Positions 5,840 through 13,506 are shown, counted from the stretch's first letter. The stretch is DNA of 15,299 bases from Bacillota bacterium (GCA_023443625.1 JAEZTQ010000051.1:1-15299); one strand, 5' to 3'. The notes: a model not told the origin generated them from the letters alone. A program made the numbers and translations.

Positions 5840-6074
5840 GTTTCCGAGGGGAGCTATCCTAGGTAGATTTGATATAGGAGCGAGACTAGTAATACTACAA
5901 AAATACAAAAGAAAGACTAGGGTAAATTCGCCAAGGAGGGCGAATTTAGGCTCCTTCACCACGGAGGGTGATAGGAGCCGACCCGAAGCCAAGCAAGACC
6001 TGGGGTATTTTTGTAAAGTATTACTTGACGAGCTCCTCTAATCAAAGATACCTAGGATAGTCACCCGTGGAAAC
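5840..6074. repeat. Long imperfect inverted repeat with two-hairpin apex
   Basis: The left arm (5840-5906) and right arm (6005-6074) are complementary over about 67 nt in separate blocks. These are GTTTCC/GGAAAC, CTATCCTAGGTA with its exact complement, TTTGAT/ATCAAA, GGAGC/GCTCC, AGTAATACT/AGTATTACT and ACAAAAATAC/GTATTTTTGT. Short internal loops separate the blocks. The apex (5907-6004) holds two further hairpins. Hairpin A is 5923-5948, with TAAATTCGCC pairing perfectly around loop AAGGAG. Hairpin B is 5949-5979, with GGCTCCT/AGGAGCC and CACC/GGTG around loop ACGGAG. Paired blocks with matched internal loops are typical of structured RNA. A perfect-ended palindromic MITE is the alternative. 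Both strands fold equally well, so the transcribed strand is not settled by the sequence. Confidence 0.85.
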
Positions 6075-6134
6075 TTAGAAGTCTATATCTTTGCCACCTA
6101 AACTTTGAAATCTATATCTTCGCCACCTAAACTT
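6071..6134. repeat. 29-nt-period duplication of the dxs 3' end
   Basis: On the minus strand a 24-nt unit beginning AAGTTTAGGTGGC occurs at 6134-6111, where its TAG is the dxs stop codon, and again at 6105-6082, with one base different. A third phased AAGTTT occurs at 6076-6071, again 29 nt on, and runs directly into the terminal GTTTCC of the long inverted repeat. The unit is noncoding beyond the stop codon. Confidence 0.8.
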
Positions 6135-7992
6135 CAGCTTTGATTCTATTTAGGATGCTCTCCTTATCCAGTCCGTATTTTTTCTGCAGTTCACCAACAC
6201 CGCCATGCTCAATAAAGACATCCGGTAGAGAAATATTAATTAATTTCATGTTGGACTTCTTTGCCTCAAAGAGGTAATCAGCCACCTTCTGCCCATATCC
6301 ACCATTTCTAACATTTTCTTCTATGGTAACAAATATGGAGTGGTTGTCAGAAAGTCTTTCCAATATATCCATATCAAAGGGTGAAATAAATCTTACATTA
6401 ATAAGACTTACTTTCTTCCCTTCTCCTTCCAAGGCTTCCACAATCTCTTGTCCCGTTTTAACCATGCTGCCTACTGCTAATATGGCTATTTCAGAGCCTT
6501 CCTTAATCACCTCTGCTTTACCCTCTTCAATAGGAGCCTGGTATTCATTTAATCCAAGATAGGCATCACCCTTAGGGAATCGAATTGCAACAGGTCTATT
6601 ACCAGCCACTGCAAAGGTAAGCATTGCCTCTAACTCAAAGCTGTTCTTAGGAGCCATTACAATCAAATTAGGGATATGGGACAGGAAGGATAAATCCAAA
6701 ATCCCCTGATGAGTCTTTCCATCGCTGCCAGTGATACCTGCCCGATCAATGGCAAAAATCACAGGGAGATTATTAATACATACATCATGAACAATTTGGT
6801 CATAGGCTCTTTGTAAAAAGGTAGAATAGATAGCCACTACAGGCTTATATCCTCCCATTGCCAAACCTGCAGCAAAGGTCACTGCATGTTCTTCTGCAAT
6901 TCCTACATCAAAAAAACGATTTGGAAATTGCTTTTTAAATCTATTAAGTCCTGTTCCATTAGGCATTGCTGCCGTTATGGCTACTATTTTCTCATTGGAA
7001 GCAGCCAATTTTACCAAATAATTTGAAAAGACTTTGGTATAAGATAGAGCTTTATTTGCATTAATTGGTTCACCACTTGTCACATCAAATGGATCCACAC
7101 CATGGTATCTACTGGGATACTTCTCTGCAAAGGGATATCCTTTTCCCTTACTTGTAAGAACATGGATAACCACCGCTTTCTTTGCCCTCTTGGCTGCATC
7201 AAAGGCTTCCATCATCTGATTTATATTATGTCCATCAATTGGGCCGATATAAGTCAAACCCATATCTTCAAAAAACATGCTGGGTAACATGAAATACTTG
7301 ATTGCATCCTTGGAGCGTTTTAACCTTCCGACAATGGCTTTACCTACCCCCGGCATAAGATTCAATGTATTTTCCATGTTTTCTTTGAAACCTGTATACC
7401 TTGAGCTGGTTCTTAGCTTGGCAAGATAATTAGCCATTCCACCTACATTCTCCGAGATAGACATGTTATTATCGTTTAAAACGATTATCATATTGGTCTT
7501 TAGTCTACCCGCATTGTTAAGTGCTTCAAAGGCCATACCACCAGTTAATGCTCCATCTCCAAGAACTGCCACTATTTTGTTCTTTTCCCCTTTTAAATCT
7601 CTTGCTTTAACAAGTCCAAGAGCAGCCGAAATTGCTGTAGAGCTATGTCCTGTATCAAAGGAATCACAGTTACTCTCATCTCTTTTGGGAAATCCACTTA
7701 GACCATCCATCTGTCTAAGGGTAGAAAACAACTCTTTTCTACCAGTTAAGAGTTTATGGGTATAAGCCTGATGCCCCACGTCCCAAACCAATTTGTCCTG
7801 GGGAAAACCAAGAAATAAATGAAGTGCCATAGTCAGTTCCACAACTCCAAGATTAGAGGCAAGATGTCCACCTGTTTTACTAACATTTAAAATCAAAAAA
7901 TTACGGATTTCATCTGCAAGCTTCTCATAGTCTTCTGCTTTTATTTTCTTTATATCATTTGCATCATTAATACTATCCAATAGCTTAGGCAA
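6127..7992 (-). CDS. dxs: 1-deoxy-D-xylulose-5-phosphate synthase
   Basis: This 621-residue, full-length enzyme condenses pyruvate and glyceraldehyde 3-phosphate, with thiamine diphosphate, into DXP. This is the first step of the MEP isoprenoid pathway and also feeds thiamine and pyridoxal synthesis. The N-terminal domain shows SKTGGHLASNLGVVELT (38-54), WDVGHQAYTHKLLTGR (70-85) and the ThDP/Mg motif GDGALTGG (145-152) through NDNNMSI (173-179). The central pyrimidine-binding domain has DVGIAEEHAVTFAAG (362-376), including the catalytic Glu, and DRAGITGSDGKTHQG (416-430). The C-terminal transketolase domain ends at about 620. The start is TTG (7992-7990), with GAGAGGGG about nine bases upstream. 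The preceding gene, ispA, uses products of the same pathway. Its last codons lie in a sequence that is repeated just downstream (6071-6134). Confidence 0.97.
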   Translation of the reverse strand: MPKLLDSINDANDIKKIKAEDYEKLADEIRNFLILNVSKTGGHLASNLGVVELTMALHLFLGFPQDKLVWDVGHQAYTHKLLTGRKELFSTLRQMDGLSGFPKRDESNCDSFDTGHSSTAISAALGLVKARDLKGEKNKIVAVLGDGALTGGMAFEALNNAGRLKTNMIIVLNDNNMSISENVGGMANYLAKLRTSSRYTGFKENMENTLNLMPGVGKAIVGRLKRSKDAIKYFMLPSMFFEDMGLTYIGPIDGHNINQMMEAFDAAKRAKKAVVIHVLTSKGKGYPFAEKYPSRYHGVDPFDVTSGEPINANKALSYTKVFSNYLVKLAASNEKIVAITAAMPNGTGLNRFKKQFPNRFFDVGIAEEHAVTFAAGLAMGGYKPVVAIYSTFLQRAYDQIVHDVCINNLPVIFAIDRAGITGSDGKTHQGILDLSFLSHIPNLIVMAPKNSFELEAMLTFAVAGNRPVAIRFPKGDAYLGLNEYQAPIEEGKAEVIKEGSEIAILAVGSMVKTGQEIVEALEGEGKKVSLINVRFISPFDMDILERLSDNHSIFVTIEENVRNGGYGQKVADYLFEAKKSNMKLINISLPDVFIEHGGVGELQKKYGLDKESILNRIKAEV

Positions 7993-8012
7993 TTAATCCA
8001 ACCCCTCTCTTA

Positions 8013-8055
8013 AAGATTAGCGCAGTAATTATAACCTCTAACTAATCTTAAACAA
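8013..8055 (-). promoter_or_regulatory. Possible internal promoter and dyad before dxs
   Basis: On the minus strand TTGTTT (8055-8050), 16 nt, and a perfect TATAAT (8033-8028) sit in the 84-nt gap between ispA and dxs. An exact 8-bp inverted repeat, AAGATTAG/CTAATCTT (8049-8042 and 8020-8013), brackets the -10 box, so a regulator or RNA hairpin could act here. I see no thiamine riboswitch. Confidence 0.4.
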
Positions 8056-8076
8056 CTACAAACTATATATAAACTT

Positions 8077-8994
8077 TTATGATTCTCTGCTAATTAATTT
8101 GATTATCAATGACTCTAAGAATTCATTCCTATAGGGAAGTGTCTTATATTCTTCTATAGCTTTATTAGAGATAAGGGCAACTTCCTTACTTGCACTTTCT
8201 ATATTCATAATTGAAATATAGGTTGCCTTATCATTTTTCTCATCACTATGCACTGGCTTACCTAAGACTTCTGGAGTGCTGGTGATATCTAGAATATCAT
8301 CCTTAATCTGGAAGGCTAGACCAATTGCTCCAGCAATTTTTTCTATTTTAGATATTTCTTCAGGCAAAGCTCCAGCTATTACTGCTCCAATCATCATGGA
8401 AGCCTCAATAAGGGCTCCTGTCTTAAGCTGATAAGTCAAATCAATACGCTCCTTGCTTGCCTTATCTTCACATTCCTCCATATCGATGATTTGTCCGCCA
8501 ATCATGCCGTAGATGCCCGCCTTGGCAGATAATATCTGTAATGCCTTGGTGGTTTTCTCATAGGCAGAAATCTTCTCTTTTTCATCCATACGGCTAATTA
8601 TATCAAATGCCTTCCCTGAAGTCTCAAAAGCATAATTAAGCAATCCATCACCAGCAAGGATAGCCATGGCTTCTCCATAAACTACATGGGTAGTCTTTCT
8701 GCCTCGACGATATTCGTCATTGTCCATTGCAGGCAAATCATCATGTACTAAGGAATAGGTATGAATCATTTCAATAGCAGCAAGGAAAGGCTTAAGCAAG
8801 GATAAATCCTGTCCTTTGAAGAAATGAAAGGTCTCTAACATAAGAATGGGTCTGAGCCTTTTTCCTCCTGCCATTAAGCTATAATTCATTGCCTCCATAA
8901 CAATCCTCTGACAGCCTTCTGCAGGAGGCAAATGTTCTTTTAGTAACTCTTCTATTTCTATAACCCTATGTTGTAATTCTTCATTAAAATTCAT
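8077..8994 (-). CDS. ispA: Farnesyl diphosphate synthase (polyprenyl synthetase family)
   Basis: This 305-residue trans-prenyltransferase builds farnesyl diphosphate from DMAPP and IPP. It has the first Asp-rich motif DDLPAMDND at about 85-93 and the second, KDDILD, at about 231-236. GGKRLRPIL (about 43-51) binds IPP diphosphate. A Tyr five residues before the first motif (YSLVHDD) and the two-residue insertion in DDLPAMD are typical of bacterial short-chain FPP synthases. I chose the ATG at 8994-8992 (MNFNEELQHR) because GGTGA lies five bases upstream and homologues begin here. An ATG six codons earlier (9012) lacks a properly spaced ribosome binding site. The gene overlaps the end of xseB by 11 nt, so the two are probably translationally coupled. 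Confidence 0.93.
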   Translation of the reverse strand: MNFNEELQHRVIEIEELLKEHLPPAEGCQRIVMEAMNYSLMAGGKRLRPILMLETFHFFKGQDLSLLKPFLAAIEMIHTYSLVHDDLPAMDNDEYRRGRKTTHVVYGEAMAILAGDGLLNYAFETSGKAFDIISRMDEKEKISAYEKTTKALQILSAKAGIYGMIGGQIIDMEECEDKASKERIDLTYQLKTGALIEASMMIGAVIAGALPEEISKIEKIAGAIGLAFQIKDDILDITSTPEVLGKPVHSDEKNDKATYISIMNIESASKEVALISNKAIEEYKTLPYRNEFLESLIIKLISRES

Positions 8995-9193
8995 TGGTTT
9001 CACCATTTTCATTGAGTAATATCAATTCCTTTTCAACTTTATCAATGGAATCATTACATGTTTTAAGAAGTTTCATTCCCTCCTGATATAGAAGGAAGGA
9101 ATCTTCCAGACTTACCTCCGTCTTTTCAAGTGACTCAAGAATCTGGTCTAATTTATCAAATGCTTCTTCCAATTTCATTTCTTTCTTAGCCAT
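8984..9193 (-). CDS. xseB: Exodeoxyribonuclease VII small subunit
   Basis: This 69-residue protein has the normal size of XseB. MKLEEAFDKLDQILESLEKT, then EVSLEDSFLLYQEGMKLLK, matches the family's two-helix coiled-coil fold. Several small subunits wrap around each XseA to form exonuclease VII, which degrades single-stranded DNA from both ends. The ATG at 9193-9191 has AAGGAG about eight bases upstream. It follows xseA after a 99-nt AT-rich gap that contains a weak hairpin (GTAAGA...CTTAC) and no gene. Its 3' end overlaps ispA. Confidence 0.95.
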   Translation of the reverse strand: MAKKEMKLEEAFDKLDQILESLEKTEVSLEDSFLLYQEGMKLLKTCNDSIDKVEKELILLNENGETNEF

Positions 9194-9292
9194 ATTGGTA
9201 TCTCCTTATTATAACCTATGAACCGTTAATATATCTTACAGAAAAATCTTTCTTAAATATATCCTTATGTAAGAGTCTTTCTTACAAATATC

Positions 9293-10507
9293 TTAGGAAT
9301 TACCTCTTTTCTTTTCCTGTATGTCCTCAACTCTTGTTTTTATGTCACCATCGAGTAATGATACTGTTAATAGTTCATTCTTTGCTACCTTATTAATACT
9401 TTGCACTGGTATATTGTCTTCACCAACAATCAAGGCATAACCCTTGCTTAGCTTTGTCAGGGGAGACAACCCTTCCATACGGGCAATATACAATTCCAAT
9501 AGATGTCTTTTTTCTTTAATCTTTTGATTTATCCCCAGGAGAAGCTTCTGTTCAAAATCCACAAGAAATTGCCTCTTCTGCTTAATTTGGTATGCCGGGC
9601 TGGCATATAACAATCGAAGCTTATATTCCTTCATGCGGTTTTCATTTAACTTAAGCTTTTGCTGCATTTCCCGGGTAAGTTTTCTTTGGTAATCTCTAAT
9701 TGTACTCTGAAAGGCTATATAATCATTGATAGCAAGCTCTGCTGCCGCTGATGGTGTAGGAGCACGCAAATCTGATACAAAATCAGCGATTGTTACATCT
9801 GTTTCATGTCCTACAGCAGAAATAATTGGAGTATTACATCTATAGATTGCTCTTGCTACAATTTCTTCATTAAATGCCCATAAATCCTCGATGGAGCCGC
9901 CGCCCCTGCCAATAATAATCGTATCTAGTTCCATTTGATCAAGGACTTTGATACCCCTTGCTACACTCTCTGCTGAACCTGCACCTTGTACCAAGGCAGG
10001 GTACAATATCAACTGGACATAGGGATTTCTTCTTCTTGCTATATTCCTGATATCCTGAATGGCTGCTCCAGTAGAAGCAGTAACAATTCCAACTTTCTTG
10101 GGAAATGCCGGTATAGGCTTCTTATGGGTCTTGTCAAAATAGCCCTCTTCTTCCAGGCTTTTCTTAAGCCTTTCAAATTTCTCATAAAGAATGCCTTGAC
10201 CGTCTAATACTATTTCACTGGCATAGAGTTGATATTTACCATCCCTCTCATATACATTTACACTACCCAGTGCAATCACGCTCTGGCCTTCCTCCAGCCG
10301 GAAAGTCAGACCTCTTCTCTGTCCGGCAAACATTACACATGCTAATTGCCCCTGAGCATCCTTTAATGTAAAATAAATGTGCCCAGAGGTATGGTATTTA
10401 CAATTAGAGACTTCACCTTTAATATAAATTCGGCTTAAAATCCCATCCTTGATAAACATATTTTTAATATATTGATTAATTTCTGTAACGGAATAAGCTT
10501 GTCCCAT
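9293..10507 (-). CDS. xseA: Exodeoxyribonuclease VII large subunit
   Basis: This 404-residue catalytic subunit of exonuclease VII has the normal length. An OB-fold DNA-binding domain covers about 1-105 (YSVTEINQYIKNMF, then IYIKGEVSNCKYHTSGHIYF). The nuclease core includes VGIVTASTGAAIQDI (139-153), RGGGSIEDLWAFN (201-213), GHETD (233-237) and DLRAPTPSAAAE (246-257). A long charged coiled-coil region follows (about 265-365), where the small subunits attach. A short beta tail comes last. The ATG at 10507-10505 has a perfect AGGAGG six bases before it, inside the 13-nt gap to nusB. folD, which lies between nusB and xseA in Bacillus, is absent. Confidence 0.96.
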   Translation of the reverse strand: MGQAYSVTEINQYIKNMFIKDGILSRIYIKGEVSNCKYHTSGHIYFTLKDAQGQLACVMFAGQRRGLTFRLEEGQSVIALGSVNVYERDGKYQLYASEIVLDGQGILYEKFERLKKSLEEEGYFDKTHKKPIPAFPKKVGIVTASTGAAIQDIRNIARRRNPYVQLILYPALVQGAGSAESVARGIKVLDQMELDTIIIGRGGGSIEDLWAFNEEIVARAIYRCNTPIISAVGHETDVTIADFVSDLRAPTPSAAAELAINDYIAFQSTIRDYQRKLTREMQQKLKLNENRMKEYKLRLLYASPAYQIKQKRQFLVDFEQKLLLGINQKIKEKRHLLELYIARMEGLSPLTKLSKGYALIVGEDNIPVQSINKVAKNELLTVSLLDGDIKTRVEDIQEKKRGNS

Positions 10508-10520
10508 CTATACCTCCTGG

Positions 10521-10916
10521 TTAAGCAAGTTTAGCAAGTACTCCGTTGATGAAGCCTGGGGATTCATCTCCGCCAAAGGTTTTTGCCATTTCTACGGCTT
10601 CATTAATTGCAACCTTAACAGGAATATCCTCATCAAAGCGCATCTCGAATACTGCTAATCGAAGAATAGTCAAATCCACCTTACCCATACGGTTAAGCTT
10701 CCAACCGCTAGCAACCTCTGATAGAATTTGGTCTATTTCCTCCAAATGTTCTATTAGGGAATTAAACCGTGTGCTTAGATAAGCGTAATCCTCCAAGGAT
10801 GGCTTCTCTAAAGACTTGTAATATAATTCCATTTGCTCCTGTAACTCACTTGCCTCATGAAAATCCTTTCGAAACAGCATAAGGAAAATGTGTTCTCTAA
10901 TTTCTCTTCTTGTCAC
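10521..10916 (-). CDS. nusB: Transcription antitermination factor NusB
   Basis: This 131-residue all-helical protein binds the boxA element of rRNA leaders together with NusE (ribosomal protein S10). It supports antitermination and ribosome assembly. It begins with TRREIREHIFLMLFR, contains the conserved MGKVDLTILRLAVFEM (about residues 75-90) and ends with VAINEAVEMAKTFG and SPGFINGVLAKL. I chose GTG at 10916-10914 because TAGGAGGA lies about nine bases upstream and the family begins here. A longer frame from TTG at 10967 adds 17 residues that would cover the ribosome binding site and the hairpin at 10944-10975, so it is not the real start. Confidence 0.95.
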   Translation of the reverse strand: MTRREIREHIFLMLFRKDFHEASELQEQMELYYKSLEKPSLEDYAYLSTRFNSLIEHLEEIDQILSEVASGWKLNRMGKVDLTILRLAVFEMRFDEDIPVKVAINEAVEMAKTFGGDESPGFINGVLAKLA

Positions 10917-10943
10917 TGTGTTGGTTCCTCCTACACACGAATA

Positions 10944-10975
10944 AACAACCCTTAGGTATACATCCAAGGGTTGTT
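10944..10975 (-). promoter_or_regulatory. Hairpin between asp23 and nusB
   Basis: On the minus strand AACAACCCTT pairs exactly with AAGGGTTGTT around a 12-nt loop, and a further GG/CC is possible inside. It starts about 10 nt after the asp23-family stop and ends about 15 nt before the nusB ribosome binding site. No T-run follows, so it more likely stabilises, processes or attenuates the transcript than ends it. Confidence 0.55.
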
Positions 10976-10985
10976 AGGGAATGTT

Positions 10986-11372
10986 TTACTGCTTTACAAT
11001 ATTAACACCGGCTATTCTGATGTTAACCTCTCTAACCTGTAATCCGGTCATATTCTCTATAGCCATCTTCACTTTTTCTTGCACTAATTTTGCTGTTTCA
11101 GGAATACCATATCCATAATCTAAGGTTAATGCCATATCTACAGATACAAAATCTGGACTTACCAAAACCTTAACGCCTTTGGATAAATTCTTCTTTCCCA
11201 GTTTGCCTGCAATTTCATTCGTTACATTACCTGTGGTAGCTGATACACCTTTTACTTCTGTAGCCGCCAGACCAGCAATGGCTGCAACAACCTCATCAGC
11301 AATCTGCACTTCTCCTACTTTTCCATTTTCATGGATTTTATATGTGTTTCTTACTTCCGGTCCTTTATTCAC
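10986..11372 (-). CDS. Asp23/Gls24 family envelope stress protein
   Basis: This 128-residue member of the Asp23/Gls24 (DUF322) family has the hallmark IADEVVAAIAGLAATEVKGV near residues 25-44. A second conserved block is GVKVLVSPDFVSVDMALTLD, followed by YGYGIPETAKLVQEKVKMAI. In staphylococci such proteins are attached to the inner face of the membrane through AmaP and help with envelope stress. The exact role in clostridia is not established. The gene sits immediately before nusB, as it does in many clostridia and bacilli. The start is GTG at 11372-11370 with AGGAGG about eight bases upstream. It is the first gene after the promoter at 11435-11462 and so heads the housekeeping operon. Some genomes call the member at this position YqhY. 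Confidence 0.93.
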   Translation of the reverse strand: MNKGPEVRNTYKIHENGKVGEVQIADEVVAAIAGLAATEVKGVSATTGNVTNEIAGKLGKKNLSKGVKVLVSPDFVSVDMALTLDYGYGIPETAKLVQEKVKMAIENMTGLQVREVNIRIAGVNIVKQ

Positions 11373-11434
11373 AAAAATTACCTCCTAAGTTCCTATCGCG
11401 ATCCGGTATATCCAAAATCAGATTATTTAATAGT

Positions 11435-11462
11435 ATTATACCATAATTATAAAACATATCAA
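11435..11462 (-). promoter_or_regulatory. Main promoter of the asp23-nusB-xseAB-ispA-dxs operon
   Basis: On the minus strand TTGATA (11462-11457), 16 nt, and a perfect TATAAT (11440-11435) preceded by TGG (extended -10). It lies about 60 nt upstream of the asp23-family start. It is the best promoter match in the window. Confidence 0.7.
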
Positions 11463-11574
11463 TTATAAATTAAAAAATGCGGTTTGGTTGCCTTTTGGTC
11501 CTCAATATTTATATAGCTAATTAACATTATATGCTATATGTGGCTTATCCATTCCATTTATTTATAAATTCCTG

Positions 11575-11624
11575 TACTTACTGTAACCATCCCACATTAC
11601 ATGATGTGTTTCACTTAGTAAGTA
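11575..11624 (-). terminator. Possible transcript end after the histidine kinase
   Basis: On the minus strand TACTTACT (11624-11617) pairs exactly with AGTAAGTA (11582-11575), with an inner CACAT/ATGTG stem. It lies 25 nt after the kinase stop codon. No T-run follows, so it is at most a weak terminator or a 3'-end stabiliser. Confidence 0.3.
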
Positions 11625-11648
11625 ATCCCCAAACTATATGCTCCTAAC

Positions 11649-13433
11649 CTATTTTAACATTAAGGGTAACACCAGATTTACCTGCGTCCCCTCCCCAATG
11701 TTGCTGTTAATTTTCACATAGTATTTCTCTCCATAAAATAATTTAATTCTCTGGGTGATATTATTTAGTCCTATGCTCATCCTCTCATCGTCGGTTTTTT
11801 CTTTTATCCTCGAAGTCAAGTTAACTAACTCATTAGAATCCATTCCTTTTCCATTATCTTCTATCTCAATGAATAATAAGGCTTCATTATCTGTGAAAAT
11901 GTTTATCTTTATAAATCCATTTTTCTTCGTATTATGTAATCCATGAAGTACTACATTTTCAACGATAGGCTGTAATAGGAGGGGAAGTATCTGATAATCC
12001 TTGGTTGATAAGTTCTCCTGAATCGTAATGGAATAATTAATTCTATCATTAAATCTCAGCTTTTGAATTTGTAAGTACACATCAATATAATCCAACTCTT
12101 TATCTAAAGTGGTAGAAAAGGTCTCCGTATTTTCTAAGACATAATGCATTGCTTTTCCTAATAGTTGAATTGCAGTAGACACAGTATAGTCATCATTTTC
12201 AATAGCCAGCATGCGAATAGTCTCTAATGTATTATAGAGAAAATGAGGATTAATCTGGCTTGCCAATATCTTAAACTCCATCTTCTGTTGTTGATTAGTC
12301 ATCTCCTTTTGCCTAATTAATGCCTCATAGAATTGTGCTTCTTTCTTCATAATTTCTTGTATCATAAATTTAAGATCAATAAAGGTATCTGTAAGTTCAT
12401 CATCTCCTCGTAGAGTGTCTACGATATCATAATCTCCCATACTTGCACTGCTCATAGCCTTTCGAAGAGCAATTACACGTAAGCTAAACCTTTTTGTGTA
12501 AAACAAAATACCCATCAAAGGGATAATGATGGAGCATAAGGTAATGATTATGCACATGATAATTATTTTAATTATACTATTAAATGCTTCCATATCAATT
12601 GTAGTAATGTAATATAAGCCGTTAGACTGATATATGGGTAAGGATGAAATGTATCCCAATACCTTATTCTCATGAAAACCAAATAGTCCCTTGTAGGAAT
12701 AGTATTTCGTATCATAATTTATAGGAACGGATTGAAATTCCCCCTGCATGGACCTGGTAGTACAAAAGAAGATTTCATCCTTATTTAAAGAAATGGCAGT
12801 AAAAAGATCATTGTTTTGAATTCTATTTTTCAAGTAATTGGTACTAATGGTTACAACAAGTATAGCAGTACTATTAGAATTCACGATAGGGAATGAACGA
12901 ATAAAGGTCAATTGCAGTAAGCTTTTTTCACTATTTTCTGAGAAGCTATTAATCCATGCACTACTGGAGGGCAACGTAACTTTAGAGAACAATTCTTCTT
13001 GAATTGTTGGTGTAGCCTGCTTAATATAAAAGCTCTCTGGAAGTGATGAATTCGTTGTATAAACTTTAATCGCCGCTAAGGATGTATTATTTTCCATATA
13101 TGTATCAAAACGGCTATATGAATTAATTATACTTGTTGCCTCCGATATACCAGACATATCTTGGGTTAACATTGAGATTAAAGCCTTATCGTTTATAAGA
13201 TCCTCTGACATATTATATATGTTTAACGCACAATCTAGCATGATGGATTTAACTCTCAAATTATCAGATTCTAACTGTGATACAGTTTGTTGATATAGAG
13301 CATTAGCAAAATAAAAGGTTAAGAAAATACCAATAAAAGCAACAGGTATTATTAAAAATGGGATATATATGATATACATTTGAGTCTTTATTCTAATCCT
13401 AAACTTCTCTCGGGTACTATTTCTTTTCCTCAT
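11649..13433 (-). CDS. YesM-like sensor histidine kinase
   Basis: This 594-residue membrane kinase pairs with the response regulator encoded just upstream. From the N-terminus it has a basic tail, a first membrane helix (about 19-43), an extracytoplasmic sensor of about 240 residues that I cannot assign to a ligand class, a second helix (about 286-313), a HAMP linker, and a His_kinase domain of the YesM/LytS type. The phospho-acceptor is His397 in QINPHFLYNTLE. The ATPase domain has QPIVENVVLHGL (N box, about 488) and DNGKGMD (about 526). I chose the ATG at 13433-13431 because GGAG lies five bases upstream. A GTG at 13517 would add 28 residues, including a spurious hydrophobic stretch, and has no ribosome binding site. 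YesM-type kinases usually sense carbohydrates or peptides and control neighbouring transporters. Confidence 0.9.
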   Translation of the reverse strand: MRKRNSTREKFRIRIKTQMYIIYIPFLIIPVAFIGIFLTFYFANALYQQTVSQLESDNLRVKSIMLDCALNIYNMSEDLINDKALISMLTQDMSGISEATSIINSYSRFDTYMENNTSLAAIKVYTTNSSLPESFYIKQATPTIQEELFSKVTLPSSSAWINSFSENSEKSLLQLTFIRSFPIVNSNSTAILVVTISTNYLKNRIQNNDLFTAISLNKDEIFFCTTRSMQGEFQSVPINYDTKYYSYKGLFGFHENKVLGYISSLPIYQSNGLYYITTIDMEAFNSIIKIIIMCIIITLCSIIIPLMGILFYTKRFSLRVIALRKAMSSASMGDYDIVDTLRGDDELTDTFIDLKFMIQEIMKKEAQFYEALIRQKEMTNQQQKMEFKILASQINPHFLYNTLETIRMLAIENDDYTVSTAIQLLGKAMHYVLENTETFSTTLDKELDYIDVYLQIQKLRFNDRINYSITIQENLSTKDYQILPLLLQPIVENVVLHGLHNTKKNGFIKINIFTDNEALLFIEIEDNGKGMDSNELVNLTSRIKEKTDDERMSIGLNNITQRIKLFYGEKYYVKINSNIGEGTQVNLVLPLMLK

Positions 13434-13506
13434 ATAATCTCCATTCTGCCAGAGCAGTGCGAATTTGGATATCAGCACAATATAGAACAAAGAGTCTGCT
13501 ATGGTT

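Larger units (their letters stand above)
5481..6126. other. Repeat-rich noncoding spacer between dxs and tlyA
   Basis: No protein gene is seen in these 646 nt. Read from dxs toward tlyA the spacer contains a duplicated dxs tail (6071-6134), a long inverted repeat (5840-6074), about 65 nt of plain AT-rich DNA, a 17-bp tandem repeat (5707-5774) and a T-tailed hairpin (5546-5599). As I understand the usual order in relatives, dxs and tlyA lie close together, so this looks like an insertion or an embedded RNA gene. Confidence 0.7.

Noticed and set aside
5840..6074. Insertion sequence with a transposase
   Set aside because: No transposase frame lies between or near the arms. At most it is a non-autonomous palindromic element.
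5481..6126. Firm assignment of the spacer as OLE RNA
   Set aside because: Genomic setting and size are suggestive, but I cannot match OLE conserved sequence by eye and the partner gene oapA is absent. Kept only as a hypothesis to test.
7993..8076. TPP riboswitch before dxs
   Set aside because: The 84-nt gap is too short and lacks the conserved CUGAGA and related TPP elements. Only a promoter-like sequence and an 8-bp dyad are seen.
9986..10207. Plus-strand ORF opposite xseA (similar ones lie opposite dxs, nadK, tlyA and nusB)
   Set aside because: Antisense shadows of well-supported genes, with no motifs and no ribosome binding sites.
10917..10967. Longer NusB starting at TTG 10967
   Set aside because: The extra 17 residues are encoded by the hairpin and ribosome binding site sequence and do not belong to the NusB family.
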